A stretch of DNA of 64,000 nucleotides, taken from assembly GCF_019925205.1 (NCBI RefSeq), contig NC_083562.1, positions 21,018,001-21,082,000 on the forward strand, read 5' to 3'. Within the stretch, counting starts at the first letter, position 1, and the number at the start of each line of letters is the position of its first letter. Position numbers and translations under genes: made by a program. The notes under the pieces are model-generated. The model saw only the letters and a program-made list of their open reading frames with translations. It was not told the origin of the DNA and searched no databases. The stretch is from Metopolophium dirhodum (taxonomy: Eukaryota > Arthropoda > Insecta > Hemiptera > Aphididae). Shown here one piece after another: positions 13,209-26,411 of this stretch.

Positions 13209-13682
13209 ACAATATTCATCTCGTATCCAGTATAATTGTATACAGTTACTGTATTGTCCGTGAATACAGATATACAGTCGTGTAGTACCATAGAAAAATG
13301 GTAGTACTCCGGATGAACTAGAAGCCAGTAAGTTGTAGGTACTCTTTGTTTGTTATAACATTCCATGTTCGTTGGGCAACCATATCTTAAATCGTGGTAA
13401 TAACTAATAACCAGGTGTACGACCATTAAGATTAGAGATAAGGTCCCTATCAAGGTGTAATGTATATCAACACACCTCGCTGTATATCTTAAATTGTGGT
13501 GCTTCTATAATATCACAGAATAGAATAATATGGCCATTTCTTTCTGCTTTCATTGTACTATTATAGCGCGTCTGCGCACAGTTCACGTTATCACATTTTA
13601 CTAGATTACCTTTAGCCGTGGTGTTTAGTATGAAGATTGGGGATTGCCAAACCATTAGAAAAAATGTATAATGAATAGTCAT
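13136..13682 (-). other. possible small secreted-protein remnant (two open frames)
   Basis: Two open minus-strand frames, 13682-13467 and 13453-13136, stand out by Cys and Tyr content. The first starts with a hydrophobic leader-like stretch followed by CDNVNC. The second has several Cys and ends in a hydrophobic tail inside the palindrome arm. The motif ACCAC(A/G)ATTTAAGATAT occurs at the end of the first frame and near the start of the second, about 100 bp apart, so the two may be halves of one gene or of a repeat. No splice pair joins them in frame, and I do not recognise a family. Confidence 0.2.
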
Positions 13683-13976
13683 AATGATAGTATGAATGTA
13701 TGATACAACTATTGAATTATGTTTTTTAAGTTTTGAACTAAGAAGCTATTATAAAACTATTGTGAATGCAAATGATTCATGAATATTAAAAATAATTATT
13801 ATTCTGAGTTTTTGAAATGTTGTTCTACAATGAACTAATAAAATTTTTAAAGTAGAGTACGTGTTTGCTAAATTAATTTGTTCTATTTACCGTTTTTTCA
13901 ACATATTAAGTTAACTCATAGGTATAACATTTACTCAACATCGGTGTGATGTAGTTTTGACTCAAAGTCCTGTTGT

Positions 13977-16900
13977 ATGAAAATGTCTGCCAACGAAAAC
14001 GAATCTGTGGATATACGACTTTATGCGAATCGACGATCTAATTTGGTAAAAATATATATATATTTTTTAAGTAGGTACTAATTTTTTTATTAGTGTTTTT
14101 GTTCTTCGATGTAGATTATACTTTTATTTATATTAAACTGTCAGGATGAAGAGTATCTGTACTTAATCATGAATGTAATATGTTATTAGTTTTGAAGAAT
14201 TTTGATGAAAAAATAAGCATAGATATATCTATGTTTTAAACTCTGAGATAATTTCAAGATATTGTCTGAAAAAATTGATCCTTATTGCCTAATGGATCAA
14301 GTATTTAAGTCTTAAGTGTATATTATTTAATCAATAATGCTATACTTATATTATAATTTTGTTTATTTCTATTTCCAATTCTTACAATTGTAATAAAGCT
14401 GATTAAAATTGTTGAAGAATTTTTTGCGTAATTTATGTATATGTTAAGGTGAATGACGACATTTGGTGAATGTTGACATTCACCGGTGAATGTCACATTC
14501 ACCGAAATTTCTGGTGAATGTCAATTTTTTCTTAGATGTAGACATTCACTGGTGAATGTTGACATGCACCATCTGTTTTTAGTGAATGTTAACATGTTGT
14601 AAAAAAAGATGAATACCTAGTGATAAAATAATTTTTACAAATTAATTAACCATAAGTTAGGTTAGACTTTCCCCTTAAACTAAGCTTGGTGTGTTTGAGA
14701 GAGAGAGAGATAGGTAGTGGATACAGGCAGACAGACACATACCGTAACATTAAATGCCTAAATGTCTAGGATAATATTATATAGATCATTAAACACCGTT
14801 CGATTAAATATTGTGTGAACAATATCATATCTATAAACATTTACTATCTTAACGTATGACACGATAACGTCTATACTCCAATTTTAACTAAAAATGTCTA
14901 ACATTCACCAAAACTCAATTGTGAATGTCAACACTCACCGATAATCGTTGCGAATGTTGACATTCACCGGTGACTGTTGGCAAATTTTTAATATCCATTC
15001 AAAATGTTGACATTCACCAAAAACAGCAGTGAATGTCAACATTCACCGGTGAATGTCAACATTCACCAAATGTCGTCATTCACCTTAACATATATAATTT
15101 AAATTTATTGTAGATAGGTAGAAAAATATTTTGTCAAAAAGTTGTCTTAATTCTAATCAGGTGCATATGTTTTTTAAATTATTATTTTTACTATGAATTA
15201 CCTATTACTATCTTATACTACTGTATTGTTATGTGTGAAAAAGAAATTACCTCAATAGAAATAAATATACTTCTAAGTTCTATTACTATTATCATGGAAA
15301 TTACTAGCCATTTGGTAATTGTTTTTGCTGAATTTGTGGGTTTATCCATGACATGAAATAACTTTCCCTACCGATGTTTAAAACTATAATAATGGCTTTA
15401 CCTATTTATAAAAATTTAAATTAAATTATTAGGTAGGAACCTATGTTATAATTTATAATTTTTTATTCAAGTAGGATCATTTTAATTTCTTTAAAAATTT
15501 ACCAATACAAAAAAAATTTATGAAATGTACTTTTCGGTCCTACTAGTGCACAGAAGGTGGCTTATTACTAGGGTTCGGATTTGAAGGCAAATGCCTTTCT
15601 TTTATTAATCATAATAGAAAAATAATTTTTATACAAAAATGTGTTTCATTTAATTTATTAGACGATAGAACCTTTTTTTTTTTGCCTTTTTTTGCCTTTT
15701 TACTTATAAATGCCTTTTTGCCTTTTTTTTACCTTTTGTACTTATAAATGCCTATTTTGTGTTTAATTTTTCAGTTGATTTATAATTTTATACACAGCTT
15801 GCGTATATCACTACAAATGGGTTTTATTATTCGCAATATTTATCGATATCGTCTTATCGAGTATTTGGTATTTACTGAAGACAGCCTATCAAAGTACATG
15901 GTAGTCAATTTTTTTTTTAATACCAACTAGTTTATTTTGCATGCAGTTTTAATTTTTAATTTGTATTTTTCTCAAAATGTGTGCAATTGAAAGTGTTTAA
16001 AAAATGTTCACTTTTTTTATTTTGTAGTATATTTATGAATTGCCTTTTTATATAAATTAAATGCCTTTATTTGCCTTTTTTTACATTTTAAATGCTTTTT
16101 TTATTGATTATATTGCCTTTAAATCCGAACCCTACTTATTACACTTCTAACATACAGATGGTAGAATTGATGAACAGGTGTTGCTTTACTGCTATTTCAC
16201 TGGTTGCCGCCAAGTATGTTTGTTCACTTGAATAGTATATGTATCATATCATATTATTATAGTTAAGATAAAAGTGGATACAATCTATAAAATTTGAACT
16301 ATTCTTACCTGATGTACATATTGATATGTTTCTAGTATAGTATTATGGTTATTAGTTTTTAGTAGCTGTAACATTGGGTGCAAGTGTTGCTCAGGCAACA
16401 CCTTAGATATCGACGGGCGTGGGTATTGATTGAAGGACAGTAGGACTTTTATAGGTCCGTATAACAATTTTATGAGGAATAGGTCACCTAAAATCATTTT
16501 AGCCATACCAATTTTTTTTTATATATACGCCACTGATTGTCATACTAAACTATATTGTTCATATGAATAATAACGTATTAGTTATTACAGATTGATTTAG
16601 AAGAACTTAACCGTATGGAAAGACCAAGTCGAGTTTTCAGTAGCCGTCATCATTTATCAATGCCTCCAGTGTTAACAGGTTGGTATTATTTGTAATTTAA
16701 ATTAATTTAACCATTTTTAGGTAAACTAAAATTTTTTATTCTATTTTAATTATTTTAGATACAAATAATATGGAACAAAATGAGCAATATCGTAGATCAA
16801 GAGATTATACAAGCTATTTCGAAAACTTAAGTAGTTCGACACGAATTGGAGGAAGTAAGTTATTTTAAAATTATTTCACCATATATTTTCAACTAGTTCA

Positions 16901-19900
16901 TAATTTAATTAAGATAATTACAGATATTTAAACATTTAATTGTTAATTTCTACCATATATTAATTTTAATTTTTAAACTAACTATATATACCTAGGTGAA
17001 TATAGTTATAATAAAAATCTATGACTATTAGTTAATAGAAACCAATCACTAGACAAATTTTTTAGGCTAAAAAATAGTTTAATATAATAAAATATTTTTC
17101 AAAAAACATACAAATAGTCTCCTGGGTATTCTCCTTATATACTCTTAAAAATGTGAACAATATATTTTTTATGCAAAAATAATGAATGAATATCAAATTA
17201 TATTTTAGTTTGAAATTTTTAAAAAATGATAAGGTTTCAATATAAACAATTTTTTATTATTTTAATAGTCTCAAGCATGAAATTACTGCACATTCATGGT
17301 CTCAAGTGTGAATTATACACATACCTATTATCTACCATTGCACTATTCCAAAATGCCATTCATTTACTAGTAGCTTATTCTAAATATAATTATTAATTAC
17401 GAAACCTAGCTAAACATAGACACATCAAATAAAAATATAATGTAACTGTAAAAATTATTATTATAATTATTTGTATTTTTCATGAAAAAGTTAAAAATTA
17501 TTTTAATATGAAAACTAATAATAAATATACAGAAGTATATTTTTCTTACAGTTGGTAATTTATTCCAAGATATTATGCTCCGAAAAACTAAATACTCATA
17601 AATATTAAAAAAAAAAAAACTGGAAAATATAAGTCTAACAAATTGGTCCATATTTGTTAGTCTTATACAACTGTATATAATTATATAATAATCTTTATTC
17701 GCGGAATTAAATTCCCATTACAATATTAATAAAACAGTGTAATATGCTTGGTCATGATAAGTAAAAACGAAAAAAGTTAGGTAGCTCAACGTTGAGATTA
17801 AAACAGAAAATATAAATGGATTTTGTTGTTGAAAGCACAAAATCTTCTTATTTATACTTGAAAATGTATTCAGAAATTCAAAAAGCAACCTTTTATTAAA
17901 TATTAAGTATAATTTGCAATCAGTAAACAGGGCACTTATACAACTATATAAGCGCTCTTACTATATTATACAATTTTAAATAGACTAAACCATCACACTA
18001 ACAAAAAAAAAAACAACATTTCAAGATTTATAATAATAAAACATTGTAATTGTCAACTGTCTTTTAGGTACAGCAAATGGAGATGCTGCAAGAAACCGAT
18101 CACCTTTTGTAAGATTTACTATTACTGATCCAGAAACTCAGCAAATAACAGCAGCTGGGCAAATTCCATTGAATAATACACCACCTAATACTCAAACATC
18201 AAACTCTCTTACATCTAGTAAATATATTTTTTTATACTGAGTTTTTATATGTATGCATTGTTAGAAACTTGGTTTAACATAATTTATACATTATAAAAAT
18301 TATAAATTAAATTTAGTTTATTTACTTTTAAATAACTACTTAATATATTGATTGTTTAACAAAAGAAAGAACAAATAAATAACACATGTATTGTAATTAT
18401 ATATTATACACTTTTAAAAACATTAAATTGACGTGAACAATTTATTCACATGACATTATTTTTTTTAGATAATGAGGTAGCTGATGTATCAATTAATGAG
18501 GAAAGTGATGATGAACCTTTAAACCTTAATTATTGGAGAAATAATATTGATCCAAGACCTAGCTATTATAGTTCAATGTCACATGCTATACATCAATTGA
18601 GAAACTCTAGATCAGGAAGACGATCAAGGAGATTTACAGACCATCCTTATTTTATAAGAAATAATTTAGATAATAATCCCTCTAATAACAGAACAATCCA
18701 TAGGCGTGTTCGTTTTTCATCTACAAACCGAGGTTACAACGATCATGTGAGTTTAATAAATATTGTTTTATAATCTTATTTGCTTTAAACTGATAATATT
18801 ATAATGTAATTACTAGATATCATTCAAATACACATGTACCTATCTTATATGTAATTTAAATTTTAAACCAGGAACTGGAAATGAAAAAGACCAAAACATT
18901 TTGAAAATCTTTTGACCAGAACCCAAAATAATTTTTTTTTTAGAAATCAAAACCTATATTAAATATAGACTAGAAGTTTTTTGGTTTCAAATTCCAATAG
19001 ATTATCTATTTATAATGAATTATAGTAGTAATGAATTATATCTAATAATTATAAAATTGTAGACCTGTAAAATTATATCAATAATTAGAATTTAATTTTT
19101 ACTGTAGTATTATATTGTGTTTTATACAGACTTGTAAAATAAAATATTATAAATTCCAATGACCGTGTAATCGATAATAAGCCCCTATTGGTAGTAGGTT
19201 AACTATTATCGTATCAAAATTTCGATAGCAGATGATAGCATCGGGAATGGCGGGATGCCAATAACATTTAATTATTATTTCTGGAAATAACAATTCGTCA
19301 ATAAACAGTTAGTTGAGGCTATAGTACTGGAGATATACTGGTTATTGTTCTATAGTACTAACTGGAAGTCAACATTCCAGAGTTAAAATGTCTAGAAATT
19401 TATCAAATACAATTTTTTTTTTTGCGGCAATGCAAGTTAGTGTCGATAATTTAGTAATTTACTCATAAGTCATTATATACTCATATATATGTTGTACTTC
19501 TCTAATAGTTGAATAAATTACTAATAACTAATATAATCGGTATTTTTTTGAATATATTAATATTTAGATTTTGATAGTCATATTAAGTATTTCTTAGAAG
19601 GCTTGGAATTCAATGATGCAGTCAAACTTCCATAAATCGTCACACAAAAATATAATAGTATATTTAAGATTCTGAGCGTAGCGATGAATGTATTGTATTC
19701 ACAATGATGGGTTATTTTTTTGTCATCAACATTTGTGGTGATAAAAATTCTCCGATTTTTAACATCTGCATCTCTTCTGATAAAAGTAAAAGTCTGAGAA
19801 AACCGAATCTACTTGGTGCATTCAGGAGGTCAAAATTGAAAATTCTCAGTCGTTTTTGAAAGCGTTGGAAAAAAAATAGGGAATTTTACGCAAATACGGG

Positions 19901-22900
19901 TTTTGATAAACATCAATTTTATTTTTTTAGTGTAACTTAAAAACTAACAACCGTAGACCATGAAATTTTCACCAAATATTTATTTTAGTATTTTCCATAC
20001 ACGATAAAATTTTCCAACTAAACGCTATTTTTGAGCTATTTAGAGCCATGAGATATTTTTGATTTTTAATAATTTCTCTTTTTTAATTTTTAATTTGATG
20101 ATTTTTAGTATTTATACTAGGATTATTAATTGTGGGAGGATACAACGTCTCTGCTCAGAATTGTTTTAGTATGCAATGTTTACCATTGAATTCAAATATA
20201 ACACATCCATAACAATGACATACTCTACAACTACTGTACAGCAGAGCGGTACCCACTTGTCTACCTTTTTTTAGCTTTAGTGATAATATTTTAGATATTA
20301 TATAACCTAAATACTGAAAAGCGCTTACTAAAAATAGCTGTTGTTAAATAAAGGTTCTTAAAAATGTTGTAAAAAATCAAGTTTAAATAAATAGTTAAAA
20401 CCAGTATTAACCAAAACTTTAAATTTTTGATATCCTAAATCTAAACCGATAAAATCATAACGGTCCAGTCCCTGTTTTAAACTATATTTAATAATTAGTT
20501 TTTTATCAAATGATTAAAATACTTATTTGTCAGACTAATTAGGTTCACAATAATTGTAAATTATTTCAAAAGTGTAATATTGCTATCCATAAATTACCCT
20601 AACATCAAATAAAGATTTTAAGAAGAAATTATTGTATTATTGTCATTGAGATAGAAATAACTAATTAAGACTATATAATTTTACTTAACGTGTATATTTT
20701 GTACCAAATACATATAGAAATGGAAAAATCTAAGGATTTATAGAAGAAGGAAAAATGTTCTCATAACATGGTTACACAAACATTTAAACACCAAACCAAT
20801 ATAATTAAATGTTTATAATTGTTTTCTCTTATTTTCCGTTCATTGAGTCAACTTCAAAGTTATTATCATTGCTCATCAGATATCAAATATTACGGAGATT
20901 TAGCTGTATTTAACTATGAGCAATATACATTGTATAAAATATTGTAAGCATGATATCATTACCCCCCCCCCCCCCTTTTCCACGAAGAAACATGAGCTGA
21001 CAGCTGACACTCTCAATGGAGTGAATTCTTATTAGAAACTGTATGACACTATCAAACTATAGCACTATATAGAAAGTATGGTGTGAGGAACTTTACATTC
21101 TTTTACACTGTGCATAAATCAAACAAATGACTATATCCACTTCGGCGCCCATATGTATATATGTATAGGATCTTTTTATTAAATGTATTTTAGAAATCAT
21201 AACCAATTACATGTTCATGGTTTTTTTTATTTTTTGCGACATAATTTGTTCTTTGAATATATATATATTTAATTTGCACAAGTATACAAAGTATGACAGG
21301 TGTTCTTGATAGCTAACATATTAAGAAACTAAAACATACCTAATAATATGTTATATGTATATATTTTTCTTCAAAAATCAATATTTATATTAATTGGAAA
21401 TTAATTTTATTTTTAGCCTCCTGACAGATCACAAACTCCAGAACAAGAACTTCCTGAAGTACTAGAACATGTAATGGAGCCTGACAACCAATATGATGAA
21501 GTCTAGTTAGTTAACAACATTATTCTCTTTAATTTTTCATTATAAAATTGATTGATAAAATGTATTATGCTAATTTATTTTTATACAATATAGTCATGGT
21601 CAAGAAAGTATCTCAAGTGTTTCATCTCATAATGATGAAGATTCTGGTGATGATAGAGGATCTTCACATTTTTCAGCTTCTGAAAACCATAACACAAATG
21701 CAGATGAAGAAAATAGAGATGGTACTTTAGATGTATCTAATGAAACTCCGAGAACAAGAGTTGTTCCATTTATTATGTCACCAACACCTTTAAGTCCATC
21801 ACCCGAATCTCCTCCAGATACTCCAGAAATACCAGCGACAAGAATAAACAACAATTTAGTGGATGCGTCTAGAACATTATTGATAATTAATAATGATGTT
21901 TTCAGTAATCAGTAAGTAACTTGCTTATAATAATAATTCTTAGGAACAAATGAAATCCAAAAAAGGTAGAAAGTGGGGAAAGCTCTGCTGCAGTCTTCTA
22001 CAGAATACTTTTATTTTGTACTTGGAATATGCATTAGAAGAATATATTTTTTTTCCTGCTAATATTTATCAGTTTTGGAATGGTTGGAAAAACATGGGTC
22101 AGTAATATTTCATTCAAATAGAAAAACTATTGTTTATAACTTATAATGTGCCCAATTTTTAATAGAACAATTTGTTTTATCACAAATTATGAGTTAAAAA
22201 AATAATGTGTATTTGAATAATTTTTAAAAAAAGTATTTAAAGTAGTATTCGAATAAAAATAAAATTATTTTAACACTTTACTAGGCTGCTGCTGTACAGT
22301 GGTTGTCAAGTATATCATTGTAATGGATATGTTAAATTTGTATACAATGATAAATCATTGTATACAAAAACTGATTCTAAGCGAAGGAGGTTTGTCAGTC
22401 TAGAATACTTGAATGAATATTGAAAATTTCTCGTGTCTATAAATAGTTTAAAAAGAGTCAAAATATTTTGAAAATTTTATCATGTATGGCAATTAGTCAT
22501 ATTTACATTTTGTGAACATTTAAAGTATCTATAATATTTGAAATACACCAAAAAAATTTAATCAATTTTATGAATATATAAAAATATATAAATATAATTA
22601 TTGATTTTTTGATTACGGTACACGTGCCAAATGCTATCTACCGGTGGATGTAATACATGAAAATGTATTACATTTTATATGAATTTATGAAATTATTCAA
22701 AACCACGAAGGAGCTAATGAATTAAAAATGTCATCATAAAATATAATACCTATTTTATATATAGCATACAAAGGTACAGCTGTAGTGTATGCTATCTACT
22801 GGTGTTTGCTATCTACAAAAAAATTATTACTTGAGTCGTATACTATCTATGCGAAAAAATGTATTCTTAACTTACCTAAACATTTTTATTAGAGCTTGTA

Positions 22901-25900
22901 GTTTTACAGTTGTCATTGAAATTATAGTTGTCTTATATTAAATGTATCTTTTATGTCTCTTAAATAACTTTCAAAGACTTCGGTTGGATGGACTGAACGC
23001 CACCATTCTTCCTGTAATTGCCTTTCGAGGAGGTTTGTTGCACCACGTGATCTTTTATTACATTTTACTTTTACGTGTCTCCATAAACACTCAATTGTTT
23101 GTGTTTGAGCACCTGTATGTGGATTTATGAAGTTCTTACTTGGGTTACAGTTTGGTAAAGAAAACTGTGATTTTTTAAAGTGCTGTACAGTCTTCACTCA
23201 TCTGAATTAACTGTTGATCCTGATTCTATTTGTTGAATTATTATTGGTCATAAATCTTAATGTTTCTTGATCCCTCTTATTGACTATAAAAAAATAGGGT
23301 TCCAAAATTCCATCTTCACGCAAACAGCACATGCCAAACACCGAAGGTCCTTGAACTCAGCTGCCATAATTTTTATTAGTATCTTAGTTTTGATTTTCTT
23401 TTTTAGAATTATCTTCGGAAGTATCGTTGGCATTACCATCAGTATTTTTATTATCAACAGGTTTACAATTTCCAAGACGTTGTAGTCTTCCTCTATTGTA
23501 CTTACTTTTTCCTTGATAGATACATTTGTCTATTTGTACTATTTATCCTTATCCATGTTGTTTAAACTGCTCTGCCATAAGGTCTCAATATAGATTGAAC
23601 CAATCCAAGACTCTATGATGACCTCTGCCAGTTATTTTTTTGATTTGTGCAACTTTAAATTCATTTACCCCGCACCAAACAAGTTCAATCTGTATAAATC
23701 AACTAAACTATTCATTTTCATACAACTCAAATAAACACTAAAATACAAGTACGCATACGTTTATCAAACACCGAACACATACTAGACGACAAAGCAAATA
23801 CGAATACAAACGTAACAAGTTGTTAATGTATTAAAAATAGAATGAGAAAATGTGTAGATAGCATACGACACGTGTACCTCAATTACAGTATGATATACTT
23901 ATTAAAAACTTTATTTAAAATGTTTAATCCTTATTTATAAAAAATTAATAATTTACAAATTTTCAGGATTTTAATGAATTTTGTGAACATTTGAACATTA
24001 ATTGCTTATAAAAAAAAATTTGCCTATGTAGGTATCTTTAATATTTAAAATTTTTAAACTGCTATACAATTATATATTCAAGCATTTCGACCCAAAGAAA
24101 ACAATTGTATTAACAATTGTAAAAAAAAAACCAAAATAAAATTGAAAATGTCTATAAATAGCTCAAAATAGTTTGAATATGTTTTAATCGTATATAGAAA
24201 ATGATAAAATAAAAATTCGATGAAAATGTCAAGGATCGACGTTTACTCGTATTTGAATTACAACCTAATAAGAAAATTGTTCAATGTGAATTTGTTAATT
24301 TATGGGTAAATATATGATGTTGAAAAAATTTGCTCATCAACAAATATGTCACAACTGATCCATAATACATTTTTAGATACTTTTCAACTCTTCTGATTAT
24401 CTTATACTTTTTTATTTAGTTTCACCAGTAGGTATATTGTTATTTTTATTGTTATCCCATAACTTAAAAATTAAAATGTTTTATTTTATGGTTTATGAGT
24501 TATATTCATACAATGCTACAACATGAATTACATGATACTACTAACACAATTTTCAGTAAATGATAATAATATTTAACAATTATTATACATTTTTTAATAT
24601 TTTCTTGGTTTTATAAGTAATTTTATTTTATTACGTTTTTTTCAGTGGCTCTATATTACCACTTACCGATTACACTATTCCTGGCCCATCTCAGTTCAGA
24701 CATGTTATACATTCTGACATACTTAATAATGATAATAGTTCAGTTAGTAGAACAATTGATGTAGACTTAAATAATACAGAAAGTGAGACTGTTAATAATT
24801 CAGTTAGAATTGATGAAATAGTTGATTCTATTAATGAGGATATTAGTGAAACAATCTCGAGAATTCCTCATCCTACATTAACATGTGCAATGCATAGTAA
24901 TAACCAGTAAGTTTGTATTTAAATTTTAAACCCACAAAAGATAAAAAAAAATAAGAACAAAATACTATAACATTTCTTCCCACTGTAGATAAACAGAAAA
25001 TAAAGTATTGTTGTGAATGTTCAATGTTAGGACATTTCACTGTACAACATATTTTATATACTACCTACATAATAATTGAATAATTTATTATAACATTTAT
25101 TTAAAAAAAAATTAACTGTAGTTAATTTATAACTGAAAGCATATAATATGCATTATTTTAAATTTAATTTTTAAAAATCTCAATCAATTTTCTTTAAAAT
25201 TATGTAGATCTAGAGCAACGGAAGAAACAGCACCAGTACGTGTTGAAGAACATCCAGAAACATATGTGGACCTTAACGATCAGTTAATACGTTTATTTGA
25301 GTGTCCTGTATGTTTTGAACATATTGTCCCTCCCATTTTTCAATGCCTACTCGGACATTTAATTTGTAACAAATGTGTACTTATGTGTGAAAATTGTCCA
25401 ACATGTAGAAATCCTTTCAACTCAAAACGTAACCTATACATGGAAAAAGTGAATTACTTTATATATATTAATTGTAACAAAAATATTATCAATTATCAAA
25501 ATGTTTTTGTTTTTAGGTTGGTTATTTGGTAAAGTTTCCCTGTAGAAATGCTTTAACTGGGTGTAAGCAGCAAATGTTTGTTGGTCAAAAAGAAGTTCAT
25601 GAGCAAGAATGTTGTTATAGACATTACCAATGTTTTTTCACTAATTGTGCTTGGAAAGGTTATTATCCTGAACTGCACTCCCATATGATTAATAATCACA
25701 ATAACTGCATTCTAACTGGATCAGAACAGGTGCATTTTAATAAACAATTGTTAGAAAAATAGGCTTTAGATTATTTTATATTTTAAATGTAAATTTTTGT
25801 ATAATTAAATGTTTTACTAAATTTCTATTTTTTTTTATAGACTCTTGATATTATGTTGCCCAATAATAATCAAACATACAAGTGGTTTTTATTATCTCAC

Positions 25901-26411
25901 TGTGAATATTTTGCTGTAATTGCTCATTCATCTATGCCACCTAGACGAGTAAAGATGTAAGGATTTTGTTTATTCAGTAAATAATTGAAATATTACTTCA
26001 AAAATAATATTTGTTTCACCTCAATAATTTAAAAAATATTATACTATAGTTAAAAACTAAAAAGAAAGAATATATGAACACAAAATGTTAGTACTTAAAC
26101 AGTTATTGATTGTTAATTTAATGTTTATTATTGTTTTCAGCCAGGTAAATTTTATTGGACCAGCAGTTAAAGCAAAACAATTTAATTTTTCTGTACAATT
26201 AACTCAGCATAAAGATCGTAGTGATTGGTCACAAAAGTTAGTGTATGAGAGATCAACTCTTCCATATTCAGAAATCTATGAGATGTCTAACAACAATGGT
26301 TTGAAAAAAGATATATTTTCTTTACCTAGTGAAGTGCTAGAGCCATTTATAAAAAAACGACGCCGTCGCCTACCAATTGTTTTAAAAGTTGGTCCTGCGT
26401 CTTGCTTATGA
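13977..26411 (+). CDS. SIAH-family RING E3 ubiquitin ligase with long N-terminal extension (twelve exons)
   Basis: Exons 13977-14045, 16591-16678, 16759-16854, 18068-18217, 18469-18746, 21417-21505, 21594-21911, 24646-24906, 25208-25448, 25517-25729, 25841-25956 and 26141-26411 join in frame with GT/AG borders to give 729 residues. The RING is C482-x2-C485-x10-C496-x3-H500-x2-C503-x2-C506-x6-C513-x2-C516, exactly the Siah spacing. A SIAH-type zinc finger follows (C539, C546, H558, C562, C569, C574, H586, H591), then the SINA/TRAF-like substrate-binding fold to the end. Siah proteins dimerise and pass ubiquitin from an E2 to bound targets for proteasomal decay. Typical members are about 280-315 residues. 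Here some 450 extra N-terminal residues are Ser/Asn/Pro/acidic, with patches such as SPSPESPPDTP, and look disordered. A polyadenylation hexamer lies at 26633. The first ATG is used; a second lies two codons on. Confidence 0.92.
14438..15093. mobile_element. foldback element built from a palindromic GGTGAATGT/ACATTCACC motif
   Basis: The ends are perfect inverted copies of about 55 bp (TATATGTTAAGGTGAATGAC on the left, complementary on the right). Inside each end, the near-palindromic word GGTGAATGTTGACATTCACC and its variants recur, about a dozen half-sites in all, spread over about 200 bp per side. The centre (about 14,600-14,880) is AT-rich, with a GA-repeat at 14,698-14,710. No coding frame is present. 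It lies in intron 1 of the SIAH-like gene. Dense subterminal repeats are typical binding sites for a transposase, but the family is unknown to me. Confidence 0.8.
15569..16134. mobile_element. hAT-type MITE with exact 8-bp target duplication
   Basis: The direct repeat CTTATTAC flanks the element exactly (15561-15568 and 16135-16142). The ends TAGGGTTCGGATTT and AAATCCGAACCCTA are inverted repeats. The interior repeats TTTTTTGCCTTTT and TTATAAATGCCTTTTT many times and is not coding. Perfect duplications suggest a fairly young insertion in intron 1 of the SIAH-like gene. Confidence 0.85.
19620..20275. repeat. degenerate transposon sequence in intron 5 of the SIAH-like gene
   Basis: The right end (about 20150-20275), with CTCAGAATTGTTTTAGTA, ACACATCCATAACAATGACA and CTGTACAGCAGAGCGGTACC, matches the arm of the long-TIR family. 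The left part contains AGATTCTGAGCGTAGCGATG. The middle repeats phrases seen in other family copies. It is old and interrupted. Confidence 0.55.
22617..23878 (-). mobile_element. decayed Merlin (IS1016-like) DNA transposon
   Basis: The inverted ends GGTACACGTGCCAAATGCTA and, complemented on the right, GGTACACGTGTCGTATGCTA delimit 1.26 kb. The flanks are TTGATTAC and TCAATTAC, an 8-bp duplication with two mismatches, fitting Merlin. On the minus strand, 23197-22922 encodes a transposase C-terminal part with HTGAQTQTIECLWRHVK, close to the ISXO2-type DDE domain motif that ends with the catalytic Glu-Trp region. Pieces of the N-terminal part (ITGRGHHRVLDWFNLY) lie near 23,650-23,590 in a frame with stops. 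It is therefore a dead copy. It sits in intron 7 of the SIAH-like gene, inside an older long-TIR element. Confidence 0.8.
22922..23197 (-). pseudogene. Merlin transposase C-terminal fragment
   Basis: This is the longest surviving open piece of the transposase, about 91 codons. It holds the NPHTGAQTQTIECLWRHVK stretch typical of IS1595/ISXO2-like DDE transposases, including the final acidic residue. Upstream coding sequence is broken by stops and frameshifts. The family inserts by cut-and-paste with 8-9 bp duplications. Confidence 0.75.

Noticed and set aside
23267..23485. Plus-strand hydrophobic open frame
   Set aside because: It is the complement of the decayed Merlin transposase region.
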